Positions 1 to 7,131 of a stretch of 64,000 nucleotides of DNA are shown one piece after another. Location of the stretch: the NCBI RefSeq assembly GCF_016900355.1, contig NZ_JACJKA010000012.1, positions 35,304 to 99,303 of the forward strand, written 5' to 3'. The translations under genes and the position numbers were made by a program. Positions within the stretch are counted from its first letter, which is position 1. Each line of letters opens with the position of its first letter. Origin of the DNA: Bacteroides mediterraneensis. GTDB lineage: Bacteria > Bacteroidota > Bacteroidia > Bacteroidales > Bacteroidaceae. Below the pieces are notes generated by a model, which searched no databases, was not told the origin of the DNA, and was given only the letters and a program-made list of their open reading frames with translations.

Positions 1-417
1 CGCCAGCTGCATCGCCGGAAACGCCTGATGGAGCAGTTGCACACGTACGTAGAAAACGGAGGAAAGCTATTGGCCGAAGGGGGAGGAATGGCTCTGTTGG
101 GACAGACCTTGACTGCACGTCCCGGCGGAACAGCTTATGAGATGGCTGGAATCCTACCTTATTCCGTCTACGTGAAAGACAACCGTCCGTGCAATGGATA
201 CCGCCAGACTTCCTATCGGGAACTCAACCTGAAAGGATATGAGTATCGCTACTTCGACATCGTGCCCACAGAAGAAGCGACTTCGCTCCAGACACCGGTC
301 TGTCATGCCAAGGGAGGGGAGATGCTTGGATCATACTTTTTCCGCTACAAGAACTGCATTGCCACTTCCGTCCACAATTATTGGGGAGAAACCGGCCTGT
401 ACAAGCTCTGGGAATAA
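1..417 (+). CDS. Cobyrinate a,c-diamide synthase-like protein, C-terminal part (5' end outside window)
   Basis: The frame is open from the first base and ends at 417, so only the last 138 residues are visible. The segment AEGGGMALLG followed by MAGILPYSVYV, GYRQTSY and GYEYRYFDIVP follows the order seen in the glutamine amidotransferase domain of CbiA/CobB enzymes (AECGGM, then GVLP, GYR and GHEFHYS). Those enzymes amidate cobyrinic acid in B12 synthesis. The nucleophilic cysteine position (AECGG in the family) reads Gly here, so glutaminase activity may be absent or the family assignment imperfect. No other cobalamin gene is visible. The gene ends about 90 bases before tRNA-Gly on the same strand. 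Confidence 0.55.
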   Translation, partial: RQLHRRKRLMEQLHTYVENGGKLLAEGGGMALLGQTLTARPGGTAYEMAGILPYSVYVKDNRPCNGYRQTSYRELNLKGYEYRYFDIVPTEEATSLQTPVCHAKGGEMLGSYFFRYKNCIATSVHNYWGETGLYKLWE

Positions 418-489
418 GTCGACAAGCTATTTTTCCATTTCTCGGGCGAAAAAAAGCGAGGAAAAAAGAGGATTCTAAAAAAATAATTC

Positions 490-497
490 TATCTTTG
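490..497 (+). promoter_or_regulatory. -7 element of the tRNA-Gly promoter
   Basis: TATCTTTG matches the Bacteroides -7 consensus TAnnTTTG and ends 12 bases before the first base of tRNA-Gly. A clear TTTG -33 box is not seen at the usual spacing. Confidence 0.6.
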
Positions 498-509
498 CAT
501 CACCAAATC

Positions 510-582
510 GCGGCAGTAGCTCAGTTGGTAGAGCATCAGCTTCCCAAGCTGAGGGTCACGGGTTCGAGTCCCGCTTGCCGCT
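510..582 (+). tRNA. tRNA-Gly (anticodon CCC)
   Basis: The acceptor stem GCGGCAG pairs with TTGCCGC at the 3' end. The anticodon stem TCAGC/GCTGA encloses the loop TTCCCAA, giving anticodon CCC. The T arm GGGTTCGAGTCCC is canonical. CCA is not encoded. The 3' end, from inside the T loop onward, is the left attachment repeat of the prophage, so the gene's last 17 bases are shared with the phage attP and remain intact after integration. Confidence 0.95.
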
Positions 583-583
583 C
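566..583 (+). repeat. attL core (18-bp direct repeat at the tRNA-Gly 3' end)
   Basis: GAGTCCCGCTTGCCGCTC here is repeated exactly at 37040-37057. The identity stops on both sides. One copy lies in the 3' end of a tRNA gene next to an integrase, which is the classical arrangement for tyrosine-recombinase prophages. Confidence 0.93.
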
Positions 584-588
584 AAAGT

Positions 589-636
589 AAAGCCTATATT
601 TGAGTTGCATTAGTTACTTGAAATATAGGCTTTTAT
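589..636 (+). terminator. Phage-borne terminator downstream of tRNA-Gly
   Basis: AAAGCCTATATTT (589-601) pairs perfectly over 13 bp with its complement at 621-633, followed by a short T stretch. It lies inside the prophage just after attL, so it replaces the host terminator, which was displaced to the far side of attR (37068-37110). Confidence 0.85.
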
Positions 637-640
637 AGTT

Positions 641-664
641 TAAAGTATTGATGTATAGCGCATT
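641..664 (+). repeat. Repeat shared with 33608-33630, candidate integrase arm site
   Basis: The segment TTAAAGTATTGATGTATAGCGCAT recurs with one base missing at 33608-33630 near the excisionase-like gene. The octamer GTATAGCG in it (653-660) also occurs inverted close to attR (36984-36991). Location between attL and int makes an integrase or excisionase binding site plausible, but this is inference. Confidence 0.4.
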
Positions 665-817
665 TGCGGATAACGAAATAATAAATGTTTAACCGTCTAT
701 GGCTGTCTGAAAAAGTGTATAAAAGCATTTTGCAATACCAAGCATTCTTATCGTATTGCATCGGTATTGCGCTCGTATTGCACTTATTCATGTATCCATG
801 GAAAAACCGCAAATGTT

Positions 818-1969
818 ATGTTAAAGTTACCTAAAGTCAGAGCGGTGTTCGACCGCAAGAAGAAAGCATCTGCCACCACAACTGGCGTGGTAGAGATTGA
901 AATCATTTTCAACCGTACTCAACGAAAAACATTGTCTTCTGGAATTGAGTTGTATTCCAACCAGTGGGAGGATGGTTTAGTAGTCCGTCATGCGGAGTCA
1001 AAAAAGCTGAACCGGAAAATTACTGACCTGATCAAGAATTATGAAGGGATAGCCCGTTCCATAATTCAGGACGGGAAAGAAGTAACTTACCAAACTTTTT
1101 CTTCAGCGCTGGACAGAAAGTCAGGTAAATTCGGTACTGACTTCATCGAATTCTGTTACTACGTGATGGAGAGGAGAGGGCTGCGCGCGTCTACTCTTCG
1201 CGCGCATAAACACACGCTGGAGACTCTGAGAGAATCACGGATCATCCGCACATTCGACGACCTTACACCTGAAAATATTAAGAGATTCGACTTGTGGTTA
1301 AGACAGCAAGACCCATCCAGAGAGCAGCCCACTCTATACAATTACCACAAACGACTCAGACCCTATGTTAACGAAGCGGTTGAACTTGGTATAATCGAAG
1401 AATCCCCTTATGTGAAATTCAAGGCCGAGCGTGGGAAAAACAAACCTAAAAATGCGCTGAACGAGGAAGAACTGGCTGCAGTCAGAGCTCTTGAACTTAG
1501 AGACGAAGGTCTCAGTAAAGCACGTGACCTATTTATCTTCTGTTGCTACACCGGCCTTGCTTATGCAGATATGGACGTGTTCGACTTTTCCAAGGATGTT
1601 GTAATGGTACATGGACACTATTATATAGACAAGAAGCGTGTCAAGACTGGAACGAAGTATTATACACCTATACTTCCTCCGGCAATGGCCATACTTGAAA
1701 GATACGACTACCAGCTTCCGCGAATAACTCAGCAAGCATATAACAGGTTACTCAAGTGCATAGGCTCCCTGATTAGAACGAAGAAAAACTTGTCATCGCA
1801 TATTGCCCGGTACACGTTTGCCACGACTGTTTTGCTGGGGCATGAGGTTCCTATTGAATCAGTATCAAAGATGATGGGCCATACAAGTATCCAGATTACC
1901 CAAGTATATGCGAAGATACTTAATAGCTCGATTGAAAAGCAGGCTGAGAGACTGGCTAATATATTATAG
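818..1969 (+). CDS. int: Prophage integrase (tyrosine recombinase)
   Basis: Phage integrase family enzyme of 384 residues that should catalyse integration and excision at tRNA-Gly. An N-terminal Arm/SAM-like DNA-binding region precedes the catalytic domain. HxxR (HIAR, about residues 327-330), the GHTS histidine (about 354) and the tyrosine nucleophile in QVYAKI (about 364) are visible. The first catalytic arginine is replaced: the motif reads GLAYAD instead of GLRxxD. Loss of this Arg is known in some Bacteroidetes integrases such as IntDOT. The start at 818 is preferred over the upstream in-frame start because MLKLPKVRAVF begins the usual N-terminus. It is the only gene between attL and the late genes reading rightward. 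Confidence 0.93.
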   Translation: MLKLPKVRAVFDRKKKASATTTGVVEIEIIFNRTQRKTLSSGIELYSNQWEDGLVVRHAESKKLNRKITDLIKNYEGIARSIIQDGKEVTYQTFSSALDRKSGKFGTDFIEFCYYVMERRGLRASTLRAHKHTLETLRESRIIRTFDDLTPENIKRFDLWLRQQDPSREQPTLYNYHKRLRPYVNEAVELGIIEESPYVKFKAERGKNKPKNALNEEELAAVRALELRDEGLSKARDLFIFCCYTGLAYADMDVFDFSKDVVMVHGHYYIDKKRVKTGTKYYTPILPPAMAILERYDYQLPRITQQAYNRLLKCIGSLIRTKKNLSSHIARYTFATTVLLGHEVPIESVSKMMGHTSIQITQVYAKILNSSIEKQAERLANIL

Positions 1970-2099
1970 CAAACAAAAGCCCCTTCCGGAATAATCTGGT
2001 CGGGGCTTGTCGTCTCAGAAATAAGACGAACTTCTACACCACAAAGATGTATATAATTTCTGAGAAAAGTTGTATATAATTATTGGAAAATATTGTATA

Positions 2100-2564
2100 T
2101 CAGAATTGCAATAAATTATAATTGACAGTAACAGCCAATACCGGAGTGAGTCCGTTCTTTCCTACACCGTAGCCAGCAGACAGTCCTATTCCACAGCGTT
2201 TGGGCTTTTGAGTTATGTTACGGTAAACGTACTCAGTCTGGTAAATGGTACGTGGATAAACCCGAATTTCATCAAGACGTGGAGCCACACCGCTTACCTT
2301 TGCATAATAGTTGCTATCTTGGTACTCTTTGTATTCACGCAGATGATAGCAAGTGTCGCTTGCATGAATGGTGTCTGAGCTATCAATCCATGCAAGATAA
2401 GGCTGAGGAGAAAGAATGTACATCGTATCCACATCGACCTTCGTAACTATATGGACAGATGTAATGGTATCAGACTTCCCTATATTGCCTTCAGTTGGCG
2501 AACGGCTGCACCAGCCTAAACAGAAAGCCAGTACAGCTATTAAAAGATATGGTAAGTACTTCAT
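2100..2564 (-). CDS. Small membrane-anchored phage protein in the lysis module (DUF6808-like)
   Basis: 154 residues. A single N-terminal hydrophobic segment (about residues 5-18, ending in a cysteine before SRSP) suggests a membrane anchor or lipoprotein-like signal. The rest is periplasmic-looking and ends in a beta-rich segment (GIGLSAGYGVG). Proteins of this shape sit at the end of the lysis cassette in Bacteroides phages and may help disrupt the outer membrane, as spanins do. That role is inference from position. It follows the methylase by one base and is the last leftward gene before the integrase. Confidence 0.6.
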   Translation of the reverse strand: MKYLPYLLIAVLAFCLGWCSRSPTEGNIGKSDTITSVHIVTKVDVDTMYILSPQPYLAWIDSSDTIHASDTCYHLREYKEYQDSNYYAKVSGVAPRLDEIRVYPRTIYQTEYVYRNITQKPKRCGIGLSAGYGVGKNGLTPVLAVTVNYNLLQF

Positions 2565-2565
2565 A

Positions 2566-3234
2566 TTATAATAATTTTGGTTGGTGTTCTGATATTCTAT
2601 TTAATGCTATATTATAATATTTTTCGTCGATTTCAAAACCTATATATTTTCTTTGCAAATCAATGCTACAAACTGCTGTTGTGCCACTACCCATAAACGT
2701 ATCTAATATTAAATCTCCTTCTTTTGAACTATTTTTAATCATCTTACCAATAAGCTCTACTGGTTTCTGTGCGTTATGTAATTTTTCTTTTGACGTAAAG
2801 TTAATTGGTCTTATCCGCCAAACATCTCGCTCGCTTGCGCTAAATCTTCTTTTCCCATCTCCATTCACACCATATATTATAAATTCATGAGAGAATCGAT
2901 AATGTGAACCTGCCTTTATCCACTCATAATCCCATACTATAAGATTTTTAACATTTAAATGTTTCTCTACTATTGGATAAAGGAATGGATATGTTCTCCA
3001 ATCTGTATTTATGTAAAATTCTGCCCCATATTTTAATACCCTTTTTATCTCTTGAAAATAAATATCAAAGAACGGCCTTATTAAATTATTATCACTCCAA
3101 CTACCTTTTTTACCATTACTTGTAGTTCCTATGCAATACGGAGGGTCTTTAATTAGTAAATCCACACTTCCGTCGGGGATACGCTTCATTCCCTCCAAAC
3201 AATCCTCATTGTATATTTTATTTAGTTCAATCAT
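2566..3234 (-). CDS. Orphan DNA methyltransferase (DPPY type)
   Basis: 222 residues. The catalytic motif DPPY (about residues 30-33) precedes the AdoMet-binding motif DTFMGSGTT (about residues 178-186), the motif order of beta-class amino-methyltransferases acting on adenine N6 or cytosine N4. No restriction enzyme is adjacent, so it probably marks phage DNA against host restriction. The gene is visibly richer in A+T than the flanking amidase and holin genes. It overlaps the amidase by four bases (ATGA), so it is translated with the lysis operon. Recognition sequence cannot be read from the sequence. Confidence 0.88.
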   Translation of the reverse strand: MIELNKIYNEDCLEGMKRIPDGSVDLLIKDPPYCIGTTSNGKKGSWSDNNLIRPFFDIYFQEIKRVLKYGAEFYINTDWRTYPFLYPIVEKHLNVKNLIVWDYEWIKAGSHYRFSHEFIIYGVNGDGKRRFSASERDVWRIRPINFTSKEKLHNAQKPVELIGKMIKNSSKEGDLILDTFMGSGTTAVCSIDLQRKYIGFEIDEKYYNIALNRISEHQPKLL

Positions 3235-3722
3235 GGCTTCACAACAATTTCAGGGATAAAAGGATACTCAGTACGTACATCGAAGCATGGGCACATTTTT
3301 GTCCACTCTTCCGGCTCTACAATTCCGTCTCCGTCTAAGTCTGGAGATGTGTCACGATGCCCCAACACCTCGACAATCTGGTACTTTGAGCACAACTCCT
3401 TAATCAGCTTGGCCAGTGCCTTCTTCTGAGCCGGCGTTCGTGTGTCGGCCGCCTTACCGTGCGCATCCAGTCCACCGATGTAACAAATACCGATGGAATG
3501 CTTGTTGTAGCTTACACCGGAGAATCCCTTACTGTTGCAGTGGGCGCCGTCGATTGTCAGACTGCGGCCAACTTCCACCGTACCATCCAACCGGATAATG
3601 AAGTTGTACCCGATGCACTGGAACCCACGGGCTACATGCATCTGATTAATCTCTTTCTTACCAATGTCCAGCCCGGCACGTGTGGCCGAGCAGTGAATTA
3701 TTATCGAATCTATTTTGTTCAT
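3231..3722 (-). CDS. Endolysin: N-acetylmuramoyl-L-alanine amidase
   Basis: 163 residues, a full Amidase_2 domain with no cell-wall-binding extension. Likely zinc ligands are His10 (IIIHCSA), His122 (GHRDTSPD) and a C-terminal cysteine (Cys144 or Cys146). The segment DGAHCNSKGF is typical of the family. It cuts the amide bond between MurNAc and the stem peptide to release progeny. No signal peptide is seen, so export depends on the upstream holin genes. Confidence 0.93.
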   Translation of the reverse strand: MNKIDSIIIHCSATRAGLDIGKKEINQMHVARGFQCIGYNFIIRLDGTVEVGRSLTIDGAHCNSKGFSGVSYNKHSIGICYIGGLDAHGKAADTRTPAQKKALAKLIKELCSKYQIVEVLGHRDTSPDLDGDGIVEPEEWTKMCPCFDVRTEYPFIPEIVVKP

Positions 3723-3784
3723 ATAATTAAATTATTTATATTTGTGAAAATCTTTTATTTTTTGGGTGCAGCGGCGCCCTTTTT

Positions 3785-4276
3785 TTATTTCTTTTCCTCA
3801 TTAGTTACTTCTTCGATAATCTCACCAGCAGCCGCATACTTTTTCTTAATATATCCGACCAGCAGCCGCTTGATGGAGACCTTGTTCTTGATTCCGTGTA
3901 TTGAACAGATATGGTCGGCGATGCTGTCAAACTCGAATAGAAACGCCAGCCCCAGCCCGCACATAGCTGAAATGGTATAGCTGCATATCCCAATAGGCTG
4001 AAGGATGGAGATACCCAGCATGAACCCGACAACCAGGTACGAATTATACTCGATGAACTTGCACATCGTCCGCCGGCCGGCCCTGCTGAACCGGAAATCC
4101 TCCCCACGTTTCACCACGCTGTCAATGATGCCAAGGACGAAATCGGCCACGATCATTACGACAATGAAGGCCAGCATCCAGCGGAGTTCGAACACCACAT
4201 TCTTAATTTCTCCTATAAAGGAGTAAGCCCCGGCAACCAGCAGCTGCGGGGCTATGATGGTAACCAGTTTCTCCAT
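3785..4276 (-). CDS. Phage holin family protein
   Basis: 163 residues with three or four hydrophobic segments (about 33-54, 78-98, 99-117, and a weaker one near the N-terminus) and a charged, lysine/glutamate-rich cytoplasmic tail. This matches the Bacteroides phage holin family found directly before the amidase. It would form the membrane lesion that lets the endolysin reach the wall. Its start codon overlaps the stop of the small two-helix protein upstream (TGATG), indicating translational coupling. Confidence 0.85.
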   Translation of the reverse strand: MEKLVTIIAPQLLVAGAYSFIGEIKNVVFELRWMLAFIVVMIVADFVLGIIDSVVKRGEDFRFSRAGRRTMCKFIEYNSYLVVGFMLGISILQPIGICSYTISAMCGLGLAFLFEFDSIADHICSIHGIKNKVSIKRLLVGYIKKKYAAAGEIIEEVTNEEKK

Positions 4277-4446
4277 CAGCTCACATGTTTATCTGACCAG
4301 CCCTTTGCCAGCCAGCCCAAAAACACACCAAAAATAAACGCTCCTGTAGACACGATACTGGCCCAAAACGGTACGTACTGGTAGTATGCCAGCAATCCTA
4401 CAATTATGACTACTACAATAGCCATTAAAATCATTTTTCTTTTCAT
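4276..4446 (-). CDS. 56-residue two-helix membrane protein, possible holin partner
   Basis: A short gene starting MKRKMILMAIVVV and ending SDKHVS, with hydrophobic segments at about residues 5-21 and 28-49 and a positively charged N-terminus. It overlaps the holin start by one base. Size, topology and position are those of an antiholin or small class II holin, but no family is recognised with certainty. It is the first gene after the conserved element at 4500-4515. Confidence 0.65.
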   Translation of the reverse strand: MKRKMILMAIVVVIIVGLLAYYQYVPFWASIVSTGAFIFGVFLGWLAKGWSDKHVS

Positions 4447-4499
4447 ACAATTAAGGTTTTTAGTTAAACAATATGTCTTTATATATCCCTCTTATCCCT

Positions 4500-4515
4500 T
4501 ATTTTGGTAGCACTT
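4500..4515 (-). promoter_or_regulatory. Late-gene boundary element, copy 1 (before lysis genes)
   Basis: Minus-strand AAGTGCTACCAAAATA. Identical 16-mers lie at 20588-20603 and 22502-22517, each in a gap directly before a structural gene. Here it lies 53 bases before the small membrane protein. It probably is a promoter or activator site for phage late units. It does not match the host TTTG/TAnnTTTG pattern. Confidence 0.6.
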
Positions 4516-4524
4516 CTAATAGAC

Positions 4525-4719
4525 ATAACGCCCACAAGCGCATCCCGGGATGGAACACGCTCATGGGCGTTATCTCATAAGTCACACACAAATCTACTCA
4601 TTTACCTTCCTTTTCCAACGAAGGTAAACAAGTTAAAAACGAACAAAGAATATATTGTTTCAAAAAGGCTGACACACCTTGTCAGTAGAATCTGGGTAGA
4701 GTCTAAGGAATCTACCCAG
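4525..4719. other. Cluster of four hairpins between the invertase and the lysis genes
   Basis: Perfect stems are ATAACGCCCA with its complement (4525-4534/4564-4573, enclosing the palindrome CATCCCGGGATG), TTTACCTTC (4601-4609/4620-4628), CTGACA (4669-4674/4680-4685) and CTGGGTAGA (4692-4700/4711-4719). None is followed by a long T run, so ordinary intrinsic terminators are not obvious. The interval 4447-4722 has no gene. It may be a structured transcript or end-processing region. Confidence 0.6.
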
Positions 4720-4722
4720 GTT

Positions 4723-5916
4723 CTACCGAACGGCAAAATTGGACTGAAAATCGAGCCGTTTTTTGCGCGTTTTTACAGCCTTCAAATCCCGAAGAATTGT
4801 TGATGAAAGAACCTCAGAATAAATTTCTGTAGTCTTGACTGAGGTATGGCCAAGCAGCTTCTGAACTGTCGTTATTGGGACCCCCTGATGGATGAGTAGG
4901 GTCGCACATGTATGACGGGCCGTATGGTAGGTTATGTGCTTCCGTATCCGGGCCATTCCGGCAATTTGTGCGAGGTATTTGTTCACATCCGAGTTACACC
5001 CCAGGCTGGCAAATTCTTCTATGTTGTAGCGGTCCAGAATGGACAATGCCTTGCCTTCGAAAAGTAGATGAAGTGGCAATCTAAGTTCTATGCCAGTCTT
5101 AATCGACTTGAAGTGCAGCCAGCGTTTACCGTTCACACGGATAAAATTAGCTGGTGTAAGTTGGCAGAAGTCAGAGAACCTCAAACCTACATAGCAGCAA
5201 AATAAGAATGCATCGAGTACGTGACGCAGCTTCTGGTCGTTCACTTCCAGGTTCTCCAGCTTACGCAACTCGTCAGGAGTAAGGAACTCGTGTCGGCCCT
5301 TCTCCTGCTTTATCTTGAATTTCCGAAAAGGATACGCATCTGCATGAATGTATCCCTGATTGATTGCTTCATTGACGAGTGTACGCAGCTGGCGAAGGTG
5401 TTTGGCCACCGTGTTCACTCCGTTTCCTTTCTCTCTTAGATATGCTTCAAAATCCTTCAGGAATGTGTACGTGATGTCTTTGAAGTCCAACCCTGGTCGG
5501 AACTCCTGAAGTACATTAATCGTCGTAATCAGGTTGTCTTTTGTGCTCTGCCGTCTATCTGAATGTTTAACGTATTCTTTGGAGAATACTGGGAACGTAA
5601 CAGAAACGGGGGTATCTTTCTTTATCGCGTCCTTCAATAGTGACAATGTGGGCGAGATTCCTCGCTTCCAGAAAGAAAGCTCGATGGCTTGGAGATGAAG
5701 GATATACTCAAACAACATTGCGTTAAGGTCGTTGGCTTGCGGATGGTCAATTACTTGTGCTGTCTGCTTGTTCCAATGTTCCGGACGCAGATATATATTT
5801 GTTTTGAAGTATATTTTACGTTGATTCAAAGAGGCTTCTACCTGCACCAGGGCGGTTCCTTGTTTGTTAAGCTGCTTTTTCCTGTTATATACGAGGCGGT
5901 ATCTTATTTTATCCAT
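4723..5916 (-). CDS. Shufflon invertase (tyrosine recombinase)
   Basis: 397 residues when started at MDKIRYRLVYN. An Arm-type N-terminal region and SAM-like core-binding domain precede the catalytic domain. Arg (GLRFSD, about 245), Lys in SIKTG, HxxR (HTAR, about 327-330), GHTS and the Tyr in EIYSEV (about 362) are all present, so unlike the integrase its catalytic set is complete. It lies directly against the outermost recombination site (5966), the usual place for a dedicated DNA invertase, and resembles Bacteroides Tsr-type recombinases. The frame stays open upstream to 6138 through the antisense of a silent cassette, but that extension is judged fortuitous because it would change with each inversion. 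Confidence 0.88.
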   Translation of the reverse strand: MDKIRYRLVYNRKKQLNKQGTALVQVEASLNQRKIYFKTNIYLRPEHWNKQTAQVIDHPQANDLNAMLFEYILHLQAIELSFWKRGISPTLSLLKDAIKKDTPVSVTFPVFSKEYVKHSDRRQSTKDNLITTINVLQEFRPGLDFKDITYTFLKDFEAYLREKGNGVNTVAKHLRQLRTLVNEAINQGYIHADAYPFRKFKIKQEKGRHEFLTPDELRKLENLEVNDQKLRHVLDAFLFCCYVGLRFSDFCQLTPANFIRVNGKRWLHFKSIKTGIELRLPLHLLFEGKALSILDRYNIEEFASLGCNSDVNKYLAQIAGMARIRKHITYHTARHTCATLLIHQGVPITTVQKLLGHTSVKTTEIYSEVLSSTILRDLKAVKTRKKRLDFQSNFAVR

Positions 5917-5965
5917 TTTTCCGTCTAATATACGTTGTTTGTATTTCTCTAACAAATATGGACCC

Positions 5966-5976
5966 GTGGGAGGACT
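5966..5976 (+). repeat. Shufflon site 1
   Basis: GTGGGAGGACT followed by GATTGG, plus orientation, 50 bases from the invertase start codon. Its 20-bp context matches site 4 at 19 positions. Confidence 0.85.
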
Positions 5977-6358
5977 GATTGGTACGGCAACTGGAGAGAA
6001 AAACGGATTATTTTCTCGAATAAATGCAGAAAGAAGATTTTTGATTGTAAATAAAACTCTGAAAATTATAGCTGAAAAATTTAGTCCTTGTGAATTGTTC
6101 GTGTACAGATATAATACGGGTGTTACGACTACTGGCATTTTACATATTAATTATTATTTGAAAAGTGCAAATTGGTATTTAGAAGACATAGAAGCGTTTA
6201 TTGATAATGAAAGTAACGTTTATATTAAAGGCGTGCCAGAAGAAAGCAGTAACTTTCATATTATAATATCCCCGACTATATCTACAATTAATGTTGCATA
6301 CGAAATAATAGATGGTATTATAGATACATCTTCTCTTCAAAGAATCAAGAAGAAATAG
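5966..6358 (+). CDS. Silent shufflon cassette 1
   Basis: An open frame of 130 codons beginning at site 1 with VGGLIGTATGEKNGL and ending at 6358. It lacks a credible start or ribosome-binding site of its own. It shares the opening pattern with cassettes 2 and 4 (GLIG, then K-(N/D)-GL) but differs from the expressed cassette after that. It would be expressed only after inversion between site 1 and site 5. Confidence 0.8.
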   Translation: MGGLIGTATGEKNGLFSRINAERRFLIVNKTLKIIAEKFSPCELFVYRYNTGVTTTGILHINYYLKSANWYLEDIEAFIDNESNVYIKGVPEESSNFHIIISPTISTINVAYEIIDGIIDTSSLQRIKKK

Positions 6359-6362
6359 TCAT

Positions 6363-6390
6363 TCTCCCACGGGCCGGAGGTGGGAGTACT
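6363..6390. repeat. Shufflon site 2 with an opposed half site
   Basis: GTGGGAGTACT at 6380-6390 (plus) differs from the core at one base. A partial copy, CCCGTGGGAG on minus (6364-6373), lies beside it, giving a back-to-back pair like sites 3 and 4. The mismatch could make site 2 less active. Confidence 0.7.
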
Positions 6391-6814
6391 TATAGGGGAA
6401 GCAACTACTAAAAAAGATGGGCTTGCTCCTAAAGGTTTAATTCCTTATGAATATAATAAGAATAATAACGATATAGCAAAATTATTTTTTGAGACAACAT
6501 CTGTTTCCCATATACACGCATCAATATTAACAATATGCTCCGTATCTGGAGAATCTTTAGGACTTTACTTAATTGTAAATAAATGGAACAGTACTATTGT
6601 ATCTGCAAAAGTAATTTGTGGTTCTTCAGATACTATATCTACGTTGAAAATTAGGTTGTATTATGCAGTAGAATCGAATGGTAATGTAAGTCTATACATA
6701 CAAAGTGGTGCGTATCTTCGTATTTATGTATCACCTCAAAATACGTTATTTAACCCTTCGTTTTCATCGGTAAGCACCATCCCATCTGAAACTATAGAGG
6801 TTACAGTATCATAA
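6380..6814 (+). CDS. Silent shufflon cassette 2
   Basis: 144 codons beginning VGVLIGEATTKKDGL at site 2. The body is beta-rich by composition (many V/I/S/T/Y) and ends SETIEVTVS. It converges with cassette 3, their ends overlapping by six bases. It belongs to the same broad class as cassettes 1 and 4. No start codon context of its own. Confidence 0.8.
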   Translation: MGVLIGEATTKKDGLAPKGLIPYEYNKNNNDIAKLFFETTSVSHIHASILTICSVSGESLGLYLIVNKWNSTIVSAKVICGSSDTISTLKIRLYYAVESNGNVSLYIQSGAYLRIYVSPQNTLFNPSFSSVSTIPSETIEVTVS

Positions 6815-7111
6815 GTACGTTGCTGTATAAATTTCCCACCCTCTTAATAATATACTACCAGAATTGCCGACAATCGAATTTATATATAATTTATTTGAAT
6901 TTGAACTTGTAGTACCTACTGGTTTATATATCAACATCCCATATCCATTTGTTTTACCCTCATTTATAACAATTAGAACTCCATATTGATATGCGCCTGA
7001 TGGACCATCTTCAGATATTGTATCAACCTTATAAATACCACTATCTAAATTTTTCCATAGTCCAGTAGCATTACCTTTATAACTTAAAGGATTCCCCAGT
7101 AGTCCTCCCAC
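6809..7111 (-). CDS. Silent shufflon cassette 3 (knob-like)
   Basis: 100 codons beginning VGGLLGNPLS at site 3, in the same orientation as the expressed gene. The pattern W-x-N-L-D-S-G-I-Y near the start and a tryptophan near the end (LRGWEIYTATYL) resembles pyocin-knob type receptor-binding domains and the expressed cassette 5. Being a direct repeat with site 5, it cannot be expressed by one inversion; it needs two, or a deletion. Confidence 0.78.
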   Translation of the reverse strand: MGGLLGNPLSYKGNATGLWKNLDSGIYKVDTISEDGPSGAYQYGVLIVINEGKTNGYGMLIYKPVGTTSSNSNKLYINSIVGNSGSILLRGWEIYTATYL

Positions 7112-7131
7112 GGGCCCCTCGTGGGAGGACT
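7101..7131. repeat. Shufflon sites 3 and 4, back to back
   Basis: Site 3 (minus) occupies 7101-7111 and site 4 (plus) 7121-7131, separated by nine bases of GC-rich sequence. The pair starts cassettes 3 and 4 in opposite directions. Confidence 0.85.

Noticed and set aside
5917..6138. 74-residue N-terminal extension of the invertase
   Set aside because: The frame runs antisense through a silent cassette and would change with inversion; the family N-terminus begins at MDKIRYR.
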